The notes: generated by a model not told the origin, from the sequence alone. Counted from the stretch's first letter, positions 1 to 9,099 are shown. The stretch: 64,000 bases of DNA from an uncultured Castellaniella sp. (GCF_937988725.1 NZ_CALKHS010000003.1:1-64000); one strand, 5' to 3'. Numbers and translations: made by a program.

Positions 1-53
1 CTTCCATGGTGGCGGCGGTCTGCGCCAGGGAGCTGGCCTGCTGTTCGGTGCGC
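1..53. repeat. Direct repeat copy 1 within tandem chemoreceptor genes
   Basis: Bases 1-53 match 1947-1999 exactly and the similarity continues with scattered changes for at least about 100 further bases. Both copies encode the start of the methyl-accepting signalling domain. This is a paralogue repeat, not a mobile element. Confidence 0.9.
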
Positions 54-910
54 GACGATAGATCCAGGTTGCCGGCGGAGATCTGGCTGGCGGCCGAGGC
101 GATCGAGTCGGCGCCGCTGCGCACTTCGCTGACCGCGCCCCGCAGGTTTTCGCCCATGGCGCTCAGGGCCTTCAGCAACAGACCGATCTCGTCCTTGCCG
201 TCGGCCTGGATGTGCTGGCTGAGGTCGCGGCGGGCCACGGACTCGGCCAGGCTGACGGCGTGGCGCAGCGGGTGAGTGACGGACCGCGTCACCAGCCAGG
301 CGAACAGGGGGCCCAGGATGAGCGCCAGCAGAGTGGCGACGCCCAGCGAGACCAAGCCCAGCTGGTTGGCCTGGGCGCCCTCGGCGAACGTGCGCTCGAC
401 CATGCCGCTCTGCATGTTGGACAGCTTGTCGATCTCCGCGATGTATTGCGCAGTGATCTTCGGCATTTCCTGGTTGAAGAAGGTGTCGGCCTTGGCGTAA
501 TCGCCATTGTCCAGGTCCTTGAATGCCTGCGCGCGCCCGTTGCGGTAGATGTCGCGCTGGGCGGTGGCTTGCTTGAACTGGGCGATCGCTTCGGGGATGT
601 GCAGGCCTTCCTGGATCTGCTTCTGGAGCTCGTCGGAGCGCTTGTCGGAGGCCTCCATGCCGTCCTTGAAGGTCTTCAGCACGTCGGGGTTGGTCAGGTT
701 GGCCGCCGCCAGGGCCTGGTTGGCGTTGACTTCCACCTGGCGCGCCCAGCGCAGCACCTGCGCGTTGTTCGACTGGCGCTGCAGCAGAGTGCCGCTGTCC
801 TGTTCGGTGGCGATCATGCGCCATGCGCCGATGCCGGACATGATCAGCAGCAGAATGATGATGAGGCCAAATCCCAGCGCCAGCCGGGTGCCGATTTTGA
901 GGTTACGCAT
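1..910 (-). CDS. Methyl-accepting chemotaxis protein, partial (C-terminus beyond window edge)
   Basis: Chemoreceptor signalling to CheA/CheW in the inner membrane. Reading inward from ATG at 908-910 gives 303 residues without a stop: a TM helix (about 10-30), a periplasmic four-helix-type domain, a second TM helix (about 190-212), a HAMP domain, and the first part of the cytoplasmic methyl-accepting coiled coil ending at ..TAATMEE. The conserved hairpin tip lies off the window. An AGGACTCC-type ribosome site precedes the start. It follows a second receptor gene in the same direction and is near-identical to it in the HAMP/signalling region (bases 1-53 equal 1947-1999), so the pair looks like a tandem duplication with diverged sensor domains. 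Ligand unknown. Confidence 0.93.
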   Translation of the reverse strand, partial: MRNLKIGTRLALGFGLIIILLLIMSGIGAWRMIATEQDSGTLLQRQSNNAQVLRWARQVEVNANQALAAANLTNPDVLKTFKDGMEASDKRSDELQKQIQEGLHIPEAIAQFKQATAQRDIYRNGRAQAFKDLDNGDYAKADTFFNQEMPKITAQYIAEIDKLSNMQSGMVERTFAEGAQANQLGLVSLGVATLLALILGPLFAWLVTRSVTHPLRHAVSLAESVARRDLSQHIQADGKDEIGLLLKALSAMGENLRGAVSEVRSGADSIASAASQISAGNLDLSSRTEQQASSLAQTAATME

Positions 911-1059
911 GGAGTCCTCGAGGTATGGAGAGGCTTTCGGAACCACGCGGGCAGCCTTCCCGACGCGGACCGGACGAAATTTCACTTGATTGTACGAAGT
1001 GTGTCCGAATCCAAACGGCATAACAGGGGCCGTGTCGGGGGCCTGTTCTTTCTAAAATA

Positions 1060-2856
1060 TCAGAACTCGGTCCATTCCTCGGTGTCGGCGGTGACGGGCG
1101 CCGGCTTGCCGGGCGCGCGCAGCGCCGGGCGGCCGGCGGCCGGGGCGGGCGCGTCCGTCTTGGGCTGGCGGCGGGGTCGTTGCGGGGCCGGGCTGACCAC
1201 CTTTTCCGGCGCCGAGGCCAGACCGGGGCGCCGCGCGGCCGCGCCGTCATGAGCGCTCGACGAGGCGCGGCCGGCTCCCGTAAGAGGGTTCCGGGCCCCC
1301 TCGGCTGGGGCATCGGCCTGGTCCCCCAGCTTGAAGGTGCCCACCAGCCGGGCCAGCGTGTCGGCCTGTTCCTGCAGGCTGGTGGCCGCGGCGGCGGATT
1401 CTTCGACCAGGCTGGCGTTCTGCCGGGTGACGTCGTCCATCTGGGTGATGGCGGAATTGATTTCCTCGATGCCGGTGGTCTGCTCGCGGTTGGCGGCGCT
1501 GATCTCGCCCATGATGTCGGTGACGCGGTTGATGCTGTCGACGATCTCCTGCATGGTGTCGCCGGCATGGGCGGCCTGCTCGTTGCCCTTGGCGGCGGCC
1601 TCGACGGAGGTGTCGATCAGACCCTTGATTTCCTTGGCGGCGCCGGCCGACCGCTGTGCCAGCGCCCGGACTTCGGCGGCGACCACGGCGAAGCCGCGGC
1701 CCTGTTCGCCGGCGCGGGCGGCCTCGACAGCGGCGTTCAGCGCCAGGATGTTGGTCTGGAAGGCGATGGAATCGATCACGCCGATGATGTCGGCGACCTG
1801 CTGGGACTTGCTGTTGATCTCGCCCATGGTGCCCACCAGTTCGGCGACCAGGGCGCCGCCGTTGCCCGCGGTCCTGGCGGCGGCCGCCGCCAGGGTGTTG
1901 GCCTGCTGGGCGTTGTCGGCGTTCTGGCGCACGGTGGCGGTGATTTCTTCCATGGTGGCGGCGGTCTGCGCCAGGGAGCTGGCCTGCTGTTCGGTGCGCG
2001 AGGACAGGTCCAGGTTGCCGGCGGAGATCTGGCTGGCGGCCGAGGCGATCGAGTCGGCGCCTGTGCGCACTTCACCCACCGTGCCGCGCAGGTTCTGAGC
2101 CATGCGGCCCAGGGCCTGCAGCAATTGGCCGATTTCGTTGCCGGAGCCCGACGTGATCCGGCGGCTGAGGTCGTTGCGGGAAATATCTTCGGCGATGGAC
2201 ACGGCGTCGCGCAGCGGGTGCGTGATGGCGCGCATCACCCGCCAGGCGAACAGCGGCCCCAGGATGAATGCCAGCAGGGTGGCGATGATCAGGATGGCTT
2301 CGCTGGTCTGGGCATGCTGCGTGAGCAGGGCCTGGGCGGTGTTGGTGCCTTCACGGTGATAGGCGCGCAGCTTGTCGATGCTGTTGATATAGGCGCTGCC
2401 CACTTCCGGCAGCTTGTCGCGCACGATTTCCGTGGCGACGATGGACTGGCGGTTGTCCAGAGCCTGGAAGGCCATGTTCATGTCCGCCAGGTACTGTTTG
2501 CGCAGTTCCAGGATTTCGCCGTACATGTGCAGGGAGTCGCCCGATTTGAACAAGGCTCGAGCCCGCTCGTCGTACTGGACGATATTGGCCGTGGCGGTGT
2601 CGATGCCTTTTTTCAGATGTTCCAGCACGTCCGGATCGGAGACCAGCACGTAGCCGATGACCTGATTGGCGCGGACTTCCACGGCGCGGACCCATTCGGT
2701 CATCAACTGGTTGATCTGCTGGCGTTCGACGATCTCCCTGGAAAGCGCCTGGGAACTGCGGGCATTCCAGATGCCGATCAGAGCCAGGATCAGGGCCAGA
2801 AGCAACAGAAATGCGAACGCGGCCGTCAGCCGCGTGCTGATCTTCAGATTTTTCAT
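1060..2856 (-). CDS. Methyl-accepting chemotaxis protein with C-terminal CheR-type pentapeptide
   Basis: A 598-residue chemoreceptor. TM1 about 11-32, periplasmic helical sensor domain about 33-185, TM2 about 187-208, HAMP about 209-262, then the cytoplasmic signalling domain. The hairpin tip, containing SIAFQTNILALNAAVEAA, is at about 363-380. A Pro/Ala-rich linker (about 510-590) leads to a C-terminal EWTEF, which fits the xWxxF pattern used to tether the methyltransferase CheR (NWETF in E. coli Tar). Start ATG at 2854-2856; downstream of galE and upstream of the partial receptor on the same strand. Ligand cannot be told from sequence. High confidence in family. Confidence 0.96.
   Translation of the reverse strand: MKNLKISTRLTAAFAFLLLLALILALIGIWNARSSQALSREIVERQQINQLMTEWVRAVEVRANQVIGYVLVSDPDVLEHLKKGIDTATANIVQYDERARALFKSGDSLHMYGEILELRKQYLADMNMAFQALDNRQSIVATEIVRDKLPEVGSAYINSIDKLRAYHREGTNTAQALLTQHAQTSEAILIIATLLAFILGPLFAWRVMRAITHPLRDAVSIAEDISRNDLSRRITSGSGNEIGQLLQALGRMAQNLRGTVGEVRTGADSIASAASQISAGNLDLSSRTEQQASSLAQTAATMEEITATVRQNADNAQQANTLAAAAARTAGNGGALVAELVGTMGEINSKSQQVADIIGVIDSIAFQTNILALNAAVEAARAGEQGRGFAVVAAEVRALAQRSAGAAKEIKGLIDTSVEAAAKGNEQAAHAGDTMQEIVDSINRVTDIMGEISAANREQTTGIEEINSAITQMDDVTRQNASLVEESAAAATSLQEQADTLARLVGTFKLGDQADAPAEGARNPLTGAGRASSSAHDGAAARRPGLASAPEKVVSPAPQRPRRQPKTDAPAPAAGRPALRAPGKPAPVTADTEEWTEF
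1947..1999. repeat. Direct repeat copy 2 within tandem chemoreceptor genes
   Basis: Partner of bases 1-53; lies in the signalling-domain coding part of the complete receptor gene. A recombination between the copies would delete 1946 bases and fuse the two receptors. Confidence 0.9.
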
Positions 2857-2948
2857 GAGGGTTCGCCTGGGCGTGTCCGGAAGGAATGCCCATTATGTTA
2901 GGGAAAACCCCATGATTCTGATCGTTACAGTAAGCGGTAATTATCCGC

Positions 2949-3989
2949 CTACTTTTCCCGCCCGGCGTCATCCCCCGACGGATAGCCGTCCGGATTGCCG
3001 GATTGCCAGCGCCAGGTGTCGGCCATCATCTGTTCCAGTCCGCGCTGCGCCTGCCAGCCCAGATCGCGCCTGGCCTTGGCCGGATCGGACCAGCAGGCGG
3101 CGACGTCGCCCGGCCGGCGCGGGGCCAGGGCATAGGGGATGGGGCGGCCGCAGGCCGTCTCGAAGGCGCGGATCATGTCCAGCACGGAATAGCCGGCGCC
3201 GGTGCCCAGATTCCAGACGTGGGCGCCCGGATGCCGCCGCAGATAGGACAGGGCGGCCAGATGCCCCAGGGCCAGGTCCACCACGTGGATGTAGTCGCGC
3301 ACCCCCGTGCCGTCCGGAGTCGGGTAGTCGTGGCCGAAGACCGACACGCGTTCCAGCCGGCCCACGGCCACCTGGCTGATGTAGGGCAGCAGATTGTTGG
3401 GGATGCCGTGGGGGTCTTCGCCGATGCGCCCGCTGGCGTGGGCGCCCACCGGATTGAAGTAGCGCAGCAGGGCGATGGACCAGCGCGGGTCGGCGGCGGC
3501 CAGGTCCTGCAGCAGCTGTTCCACCATCAATTTCGATCGGCCGTAGGGGTTGGCGGGCCGGCCCGTCGGACAGTCCTCGGTGATCGGCATGACCGTCGGG
3601 TCGCCGTAGACGGTGGCGGAGGAACTGAACACCAGCCGGTGGACGCCGGCGGCGGCCATGGCCCGGCACAGGGTCAGCGTGCCGCCGACGTTGTTGTCGT
3701 AGTACCGCAGGGGATCGCGCACGCTTTCGCCCACGGCTTTCAGACCGGCGAAATGCACCACGCCGCTGATGGCATGCTGCTCGAACAGTCGGTCCAGCAG
3801 CGCCCGGTCCCGCACGTCGCCCTGGACGAACCCGGGCGTCCGGCCGGTCAGGGCGGCGACCCGGGCCAGGGATTCGCGGGAACTGTTGCTGAGATTGTCC
3901 AGCACCAGCACGTCCTGTCCGGTGCTCAGGAATTCCAGGACCGTGTGCGAACCGATGTAGCCGGCGCCGCCCGTGATCAGAAGCGTCAT
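2949..3989 (-). CDS. galE: UDP-glucose 4-epimerase
   Basis: Interconverts UDP-glucose and UDP-galactose through an NAD-bound 4-keto intermediate; supplies galactosyl donors for surface glycans. 346 residues, the usual family length. The Rossmann motif TGGAGYIGS is at 6-14, the Ser cluster SSS at 122-124, and the catalytic YxxxK (YGRSK) at 149-153. The GalE-typical segment RYFNPVGAH and C-terminal HVWNLGTG are also present. It stands upstream of the chemoreceptors, 92 bases away, and is probably its own unit. It is far from the capsule locus at the other end of the window, so a role there is speculative. Confidence 0.96.
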   Translation of the reverse strand: MTLLITGGAGYIGSHTVLEFLSTGQDVLVLDNLSNSSRESLARVAALTGRTPGFVQGDVRDRALLDRLFEQHAISGVVHFAGLKAVGESVRDPLRYYDNNVGGTLTLCRAMAAAGVHRLVFSSSATVYGDPTVMPITEDCPTGRPANPYGRSKLMVEQLLQDLAAADPRWSIALLRYFNPVGAHASGRIGEDPHGIPNNLLPYISQVAVGRLERVSVFGHDYPTPDGTGVRDYIHVVDLALGHLAALSYLRRHPGAHVWNLGTGAGYSVLDMIRAFETACGRPIPYALAPRRPGDVAACWSDPAKARRDLGWQAQRGLEQMMADTWRWQSGNPDGYPSGDDAGREK

Positions 3990-4095
3990 GGTGAAAGACC
4001 GATGCGGTGGAAAGGCTCCATGCTATCAGTTTGACGCAGGCGGGGCCGCTAGCGCAGACCGGCGTCCGGCGATCGTGCCGGCCACCGGTCGGGGG

Positions 4096-4404
4096 TCAGG
4101 CTTTGGGCGTGTAGGCGGTGCACCAGCCTTTTTCGGACACGTCCTTGCCGCTGAAGATCGGACAGGGCCCCCAGGCGTCGCCCGCCTTGCCCTGGTACAG
4201 CTGGCAGTTGGCGCAGTGTTCGCCCGGCTTGAACTTGGGCTGGGACGCCTGGTCCACCTGGGCCGCGTCGTGCTTGTAGCCCATCTGCTTGGCCAGGGCG
4301 CTGTTTTCATCGACGTGATCGGCCGCCAGGACCTGGCGGGACAGCGCCAGGCTGGACACCAGCCCGGCGCTGGAGATCAAGAAAGTTCGACGAGATGTTT
4401 TCAT
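4096..4404 (-). CDS. High-potential iron-sulfur protein (HiPIP), Tat-exported
   Basis: Small periplasmic one-electron carrier with a 4Fe-4S cluster cycling between 2+ and 3+. The 102-residue precursor starts with a twin-arginine signal (SRRTFL at 4-9, hydrophobic stretch, ALSRQVLA just before the likely cleavage near 27). The mature part carries four cysteines spaced C-x2-C-x13-C-x13-C, and aromatic residues around the cluster (GWC, AYTP) as in HiPIPs. The ribosome site CAGGAG precedes ATG. Neighbours are unrelated, so the redox partner is not evident. Confidence 0.93.
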   Translation of the reverse strand: MKTSRRTFLISSAGLVSSLALSRQVLAADHVDENSALAKQMGYKHDAAQVDQASQPKFKPGEHCANCQLYQGKAGDAWGPCPIFSGKDVSEKGWCTAYTPKA

Positions 4405-4539
4405 GGGGACTCCTGAAAGACCCCCCGCGGGCCGGTGTATCTTTTGAAGCCCATTATTCGCCTGGTCGCCCGGCGTGGCAAGTTGCCCGCCGCCCCGTTT
4501 CCGGATGACGCCGCCGTCCGGATCGGGATGCGTCGGGCG

Positions 4540-5196
4540 CTATCGGGCGGTCAGGCGGTAGACCGTCGTGCTCATGCGGGTGACGCCGCGCGCCGCGAAC
4601 TTCGGCTCGTTGGCCAGGACGTCGCGGGTTTCCAGGGTGTCGATCCCCCAGCGGGCCTCGTAAAGGGTTCGGACTTCCGCATCCGGCACGGAAAAGGGCG
4701 GGCCGTCCATTTCAGCCTGGGGGTAGTCCAGGGTCAGCAGCAAGGTGTGGCAGCCGGCGGGCAACTGTCCGTAGACGTGCGCGGCATAGCGGGCGCGCAG
4801 CGCCGGCGTCAGGGCGATCAGGGCGGCGCGATCGTAGCAGGCCTGGCAATCGGCCAGGGCGGCCGCATCCAGGCCGAAGATGTCGCCGCACAGGAAATCG
4901 ATGCCGCCGGCCTGGTACAGGCGGCCCTGCGGCACGTCCGTCACCGAGGGCGTCAACTGGTGTTCGGCGAAGAACTGCTCGACCGCAAGCGGCGAGAGTT
5001 CCACCGCCAGGACGCGATGCCCTTGCGCCGCCAGCCAGGCGACGTCCAGCGATTTGCCGGCCAGGGGCACCAGCACACGGCAGTCCCGGGGCAGGCCCAG
5101 GGCGGGCCAGTGTTTCTGCAGCAGGGGCATGACGCGGCTTTGATGAAAGCCGGTCTGCCCGTGTTCCCAGCGTTGCAGCCAGAAATCCGTATCCAT
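4540..5196 (-). CDS. tpm: Thiopurine S-methyltransferase family protein
   Basis: SAM-dependent methyltransferase; bacterial members methylate thiopurines and selenium/tellurium oxyanions. 218 residues, the typical length. The N-terminal DFWLQRWEHGQTGFHQ and VLVPLAGKSLDVAWLA (SAM-binding loop, about 41-56) are family signatures, followed by LAVELSPLAVEQFF and CGDIFGL. The start has a ribosome site AGGAGGACACAC directly upstream. Single gene between HiPIP and a divergent DUF4168 gene. Physiological substrate is unknown. Confidence 0.93.
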   Translation of the reverse strand: MDTDFWLQRWEHGQTGFHQSRVMPLLQKHWPALGLPRDCRVLVPLAGKSLDVAWLAAQGHRVLAVELSPLAVEQFFAEHQLTPSVTDVPQGRLYQAGGIDFLCGDIFGLDAAALADCQACYDRAALIALTPALRARYAAHVYGQLPAGCHTLLLTLDYPQAEMDGPPFSVPDAEVRTLYEARWGIDTLETRDVLANEPKFAARGVTRMSTTVYRLTAR

Positions 5197-5436
5197 TTGT
5201 GTGTCCTCCTTGCTGGAATGGGTCGGGGGCCGAAGCTGCGCCCCGCGCCCGGGCGGCGTCAGGCAGCCGGAGAGCGCGCCTGGAAGGCCTTGGTCCGATC
5301 AGTGTAGCCGCCGGGGCGCATATTCCGGGAGGGCGGGCCGTGGTATGCCGTTACAGGACTGAGCATCGGGAAACTTGAAACCGGTGGGAGGCGTCGTCAT
5401 CATGGAAACGTTGTTCACGCGAATCAGGAGTCAGAG

Positions 5437-5817
5437 ATGAATCAGGTGATGAAAGCGTTCATGGCCGCTTCCGTGATCGCCCTGGGGCTGGCCGGACCGA
5501 TGACGGCGGTCCGCGCGGCAGGGCCGGGCGCCGCCTACGAGACGATCGATCAGCCGACGGATGAACAATTGCAGCGTTACGCCAGCGCTGTGCGCGAGGT
5601 CAGCGGCGTGGTGGCCGAATATCAGCCCCGCTTCGAGGCGGCCCCCGACGAGGACGCCAAGCAGGCGGTCCGGGTCGAAGCCGACCAGAAGATGGTGGAT
5701 CGGGTCGAAGCGGGCGGCATGAGCGTGGCCGAGTACAACGGCATCAGCCAGGCCGTGCGCAAGGACCCCGAATTGCGCAAGAAGGTCGAACGCATGGTCG
5801 GACAGAAGTCCCAGTAG
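5437..5817 (+). CDS. DUF4168 domain secreted protein
   Basis: 126 residues. Residues 1-28 form a Sec signal peptide (MNQVMKAFMAASVIALGLAG, then ..VRAA). The mature part is helical and charged, with the DUF4168 pattern TDEQLQRYASAVREV and the closing GMSVAEYNGISQAV / DPELRKKVERM. The 5' ribosome site AGGAGTCAGAG sets the start. Function of the family is not established; it is usually periplasmic. The gene is convergent with the tautomerase, with only 4 bases between the stop codons. Confidence 0.85.
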   Translation: MNQVMKAFMAASVIALGLAGPMTAVRAAGPGAAYETIDQPTDEQLQRYASAVREVSGVVAEYQPRFEAAPDEDAKQAVRVEADQKMVDRVEAGGMSVAEYNGISQAVRKDPELRKKVERMVGQKSQ

Positions 5818-5821
5818 GCGG

Positions 5822-6010
5822 CTACGTCTTTTCAGACCACAGCACGCCGCCGGTGGCCCAGTGATCTTTGCGGATTTCGGTCAGGATGATGTCCACGGCC
5901 CCCGGCTGGCAGCCGAGCACCTCGCAGGTGCGTTCGGTCAGGGCCTGCACCAGTTCCCGTTTCTTTTCGGGGGTGCGGCCTTCGAACAGTTCAATGTGCA
6001 TGGTGGGCAT
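5822..6010 (-). CDS. 4-oxalocrotonate tautomerase family protein
   Basis: 62 residues when started at ATG 6008-6010, which has AGGAGATCCGC upstream and leaves Pro as the first residue after Met, the catalytic base in this superfamily. A longer reading to 6052 would bury Pro inside and has no ribosome site. The rest, LFEGRTPEKKRELVQALTE and VDIILTEIRKDHWATGG, matches 4-OT-type tautomerases, including an Arg in the second half. The physiological substrate is unknown; no meta-cleavage genes are nearby. Confidence 0.9.
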   Translation of the reverse strand: MPTMHIELFEGRTPEKKRELVQALTERTCEVLGCQPGAVDIILTEIRKDHWATGGVLWSEKT

Positions 6011-6099
6011 GCGGATCTCCTGAAATTGGGAAAAGACAGGCAAGCCTAGCACATCCTCGCTCCGGCTCCGCGCCGAGCCGGTGTTCAGTGTTTACCCTT

Positions 6100-6120
6100 A
6101 ATATGTTGTAAATATATTTA
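6100..6120. promoter_or_regulatory. AT-rich candidate operator, copy 1 (upstream of TRAP/hydroxyproline operon)
   Basis: AATATG-N6-ATATATTTA, about 60 bases before the TRAP binding-protein start. The same motif with the same 6-base spacing is at 14726-14746 ahead of the divergent half of the regulon. The ATAT..ATAT arms make it imperfectly palindromic, as expected for a dimeric GntR regulator. Binding is inferred. Confidence 0.5.
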
Positions 6121-6180
6121 TTGGATATTAGACTGGTCGTTCAGCCTCGACGCTGGCATCCACTACTATCCGGGGGAAAC

Positions 6181-7236
6181 ATGAAGACCATTTTTCGCAG
6201 TCTGGCCATTGCGGCCCTGTCGGCGTGCGCCGTTGGCGCGGCGTCCGCCGCCGACGTGACGTGGCGCGTGCCCACGTCGGTGCCCGAAGGGTCGCCGTTC
6301 TATCAGAATTTTCTCGAGCGTTTCGCCACCAACGTGAAGACCATCACGTCCGGGCGCGTGGAGATCCAGCCCTTCGGCGCGGGCGTCATCGTGCCGGCCC
6401 TGAAGGTATTCGACTCGGTGCAGGACGGGGTGGTCGAGGCCGGGCATTCGACGTCCAGCTACCTGGTCAACCAGAATCCCGTGAACGCCATCTTCGCCGG
6501 CTTCCCCGGCGGCATGGGCCCGGATGCGTACAAAGCCTGGCTGTACCAGGGCGGCGGCAAGGAAAAACTCGAAAAACTGCGCGCGCAACAAGGCCTGAAG
6601 ACGATGATCGTCGGGATCGGCTCGACCGAAATCCTGGCGCACTCGAACAAGCCGATCCGCAACGCGGAAGACCTGAAAGGCATGAAATACCGCACCTCCG
6701 GCGCCTGGGCCGAAGTGATGCGCGATTATTTCGGCGCGGTCCCGACCGTCGTGCCGGCGGGCGAGACCTACACGCTGCTGCAGCGCAAGGGCGTGGACGC
6801 GGTCGAATGGGCGCCGCCCTCGGCCAATATGCCGGAAGGCTTCCACCAGGCCGCCAAGTACATCGTGGTGCCCGGCGTGCACCAGCCGACCTTCATGTGG
6901 GAAGTCTTCCTGAAGCAGGAAAACTGGGACAAGGTGCCGGCGGATCTGAAGCCGCTGATCGAAGCGGCCGCCCAGCTGACCACCGAGCAGAGCCTGGATT
7001 ATTTCTATGACGCGGACATGAAGGCCATGGAAAAGTATCGCAGCGGCCGCAACGAGATCATCACGCTGGACCCGGCGTTCGTGAAGCAGCTGTCCGACGC
7101 CGGCTACGACTGGATGCACAAGACGGCGGAAGCCCAGAAGGCGGCCGGCAAGCCGGAAATGGCGGAAGTGCTGGCCGACTACGAGGCCTATCACAAGCGC
7201 TGGAAGGCCGAAAGCAACTATCTGATCCGTGACTGA
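6181..7236 (+). CDS. TRAP transporter substrate-binding protein (DctP family)
   Basis: Periplasmic receptor delivering an organic acid to the DctQM permease. 351 residues from ATG 6181, with GGGGGA eight bases upstream; the signal peptide ends after ..GAASA (about 23). Family marks are FERF-like helices, the GVVEAG loop, and KYRTSG with the conserved carboxylate-binding Arg. It opens an operon with both permease subunits and two enzymes of a hydroxyproline pathway, so the ligand is probably trans-4-hydroxy-L-proline, a cis-D isomer, or a close relative. That ligand call is inference from context. Confidence 0.93.
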   Translation: MKTIFRSLAIAALSACAVGAASAADVTWRVPTSVPEGSPFYQNFLERFATNVKTITSGRVEIQPFGAGVIVPALKVFDSVQDGVVEAGHSTSSYLVNQNPVNAIFAGFPGGMGPDAYKAWLYQGGGKEKLEKLRAQQGLKTMIVGIGSTEILAHSNKPIRNAEDLKGMKYRTSGAWAEVMRDYFGAVPTVVPAGETYTLLQRKGVDAVEWAPPSANMPEGFHQAAKYIVVPGVHQPTFMWEVFLKQENWDKVPADLKPLIEAAAQLTTEQSLDYFYDADMKAMEKYRSGRNEIITLDPAFVKQLSDAGYDWMHKTAEAQKAAGKPEMAEVLADYEAYHKRWKAESNYLIRD

Positions 7237-7264
7237 CGCCAGACCTTTCGTCCGCGAGGCAACG

Positions 7265-7780
7265 ATGCTCAATGCCCTGACCCGATTCTCGAACGGCGTA
7301 TCGTGGTGCGCTTCCCAGCTGGCCAGCGTGGCGGCGGCCGTGCTGACCCTCTCGATGGTCTATGAAGTGTTCGCCCGCTATGTGTTCGACGCGCCCACGG
7401 TCTGGGCTTTCGACATCGCCTACATGGCCAACGGCGCCGTCTTCCTGCTGGGGGTGGCCTACGTGCTGCGCGAAGACGCCCACATCCGCATCGACGTCCT
7501 GCGCAACCGCCTGCCCGCGCGCTTCAACGGCGCGGTGCAGGGAGTGGCGTACCTGCTGATCCTGGCGCCGTTCTTCGGCATGCTGTCCTGGATCGCCATG
7601 TCGCACACCTGGCGGGCCTGGGTGCGCCACGAAGTGGAAACCGTCAGCCCCTGGGCGCCGCTGATGTGGCCGTTCTATCTGCTCATCGCCATCGGCCTGG
7701 TGGCGCTGACTTTGCAGCTGGCGGCGGAAGGCCTGCGGGCCTTCTGCCGCCAGGGTCCGGACGCCAAGAAGGAACATTGA
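7265..7780 (+). CDS. TRAP transporter small permease (DctQ family)
   Basis: Four-TM subunit bridging the binding protein and the large permease. 171 residues from ATG 7265, which has GAGGCAACG just upstream; an in-frame ATG at 7229 overlapping the previous gene lacks a ribosome site. Family marks include VFARYVFDAPTVWAFDIA and REDAHIRIDVL, the latter typical of DctQ loops. Its stop shares one base with the dctM start (TGATG), indicating translational coupling. Confidence 0.92.
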   Translation: MLNALTRFSNGVSWCASQLASVAAAVLTLSMVYEVFARYVFDAPTVWAFDIAYMANGAVFLLGVAYVLREDAHIRIDVLRNRLPARFNGAVQGVAYLLILAPFFGMLSWIAMSHTWRAWVRHEVETVSPWAPLMWPFYLLIAIGLVALTLQLAAEGLRAFCRQGPDAKKEH

Positions 7781-9099
7781 TGAATCCGACTGTTGCCGCC
7801 CTGATGTTCCCGGGGATGTTCCTGCTGATCTTTCTGGGCATCCCCGTTTCGTTTTCCCTGATCATCCCCGCCCTGGTGGCCGGATGGTTCGCCTTCGGCG
7901 ATCAGGTCTTCAACCAGCTTTACGGCGGCCTGTATTCGGCCACCACCAACTACATCCTGTCCGCCATCCCCATGTTCGTGTTGATGGGCGCCATCCTCGA
8001 ACGCTCCGGCATCGCGGCGCGCCTGTTCCGCACGATGCAGCTGTGGCTGGGGCGCCTGCCCGGCGGCCTGGCCGTGGCGACCATCGCCATGGGCGCCACT
8101 TTCGCCGCTGCGGCGGGCGTGGTGGGGGCGGTCGAGGTCATGGTCGGCCTGATGGCGATTCCCGCCATGCAGCGCTTTCGCTATGACAATTCCCTGATCG
8201 CGGGCACCATCTGCGCGGGCGGGTCCCTCGGGACCATGATCCCGCCGTCCGTCGTGGCCGTGGTGTATGCGTCGCTGGCCCAGATCTCCGTCGGGGAACT
8301 GTTCGCGGCGATGCTCTTTCCCGGCCTGATCATGGTGGGGCTGTTCGTGCTGTACATCGTCGGCGTCTGCATCCTGGACCCGAAGAAAGGCCCCCGGGCG
8401 GACGATCCCGACATGCGCCTGCCGCTGGCCGAAAAGCTGCGGATCACGGCCAGCGGCCTGCTGCCGACCATGCTGCTGATCTTCGCCGTGCTGGGGTCCC
8501 TGATGGCGGGCATCGCCTCGCCCACCGAGGCGGCCGCCGTGGGGGCCATCGGCGCCCTGATCCTGTGCATCTGCTACGGACAGTTCAGCGTGACGATGCT
8601 GCGCCAGGCCCTGGCCATCACGGTCAGGATCTCCGCCATGATCCTGCTGATCGTGGCCGGGGGTATCATGTTCACGGGGATCTTCGCCGCCAACGGGGGC
8701 GGGCGCCTGATCCAGGCGCTGATCTCCGACATGGGGCTGGGCCTGACCGGCACCCTGGCGCTGTTCCTGTGCATCGTGTTCCTGCTGGGATTCGTGCTGG
8801 ACTGGACCGCCAACGTCCTGATCTGCGTGCCCTTGTTCCTGCCCGTGCTGACGGCGGCGGGCGTCGATCCGATCTGGTTCGGCACGATGGTCATCATCGT
8901 CATCCAGACCAGCTATCTGACTCCCCCGATGGCGTCGTCGATCTTCTACCTGCTGTCCATCGCGCCGCCGGACATGAAATACGGCCAGGTCTGCCGGGGC
9001 GTCATCCCCTTCATCCTGGTTCAGTTCCTGACGCTCACGATCGTGGCGCTGTTCCCGGTCCTGGCGACGTGGCTGCCGCAGCGCATCGTGGGTTTCTGA
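7780..9099 (+). CDS. TRAP transporter large permease (DctM family)
   Basis: Sodium-coupled transport channel of about 12 TM helices, 439 residues, the normal size. Signatures are FLGIPVSFSLIIPAL near the N-terminus, AAAAGVVGAVEVMVGLMAIPAM, GGSLGTMIPPSVVAVVYA and SPTEAAAVGA. The start overlaps the dctQ stop. A GC hairpin lies just after the stop, before the next gene. Confidence 0.95.
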   Translation: MNPTVAALMFPGMFLLIFLGIPVSFSLIIPALVAGWFAFGDQVFNQLYGGLYSATTNYILSAIPMFVLMGAILERSGIAARLFRTMQLWLGRLPGGLAVATIAMGATFAAAAGVVGAVEVMVGLMAIPAMQRFRYDNSLIAGTICAGGSLGTMIPPSVVAVVYASLAQISVGELFAAMLFPGLIMVGLFVLYIVGVCILDPKKGPRADDPDMRLPLAEKLRITASGLLPTMLLIFAVLGSLMAGIASPTEAAAVGAIGALILCICYGQFSVTMLRQALAITVRISAMILLIVAGGIMFTGIFAANGGGRLIQALISDMGLGLTGTLALFLCIVFLLGFVLDWTANVLICVPLFLPVLTAAGVDPIWFGTMVIIVIQTSYLTPPMASSIFYLLSIAPPDMKYGQVCRGVIPFILVQFLTLTIVALFPVLATWLPQRIVGF

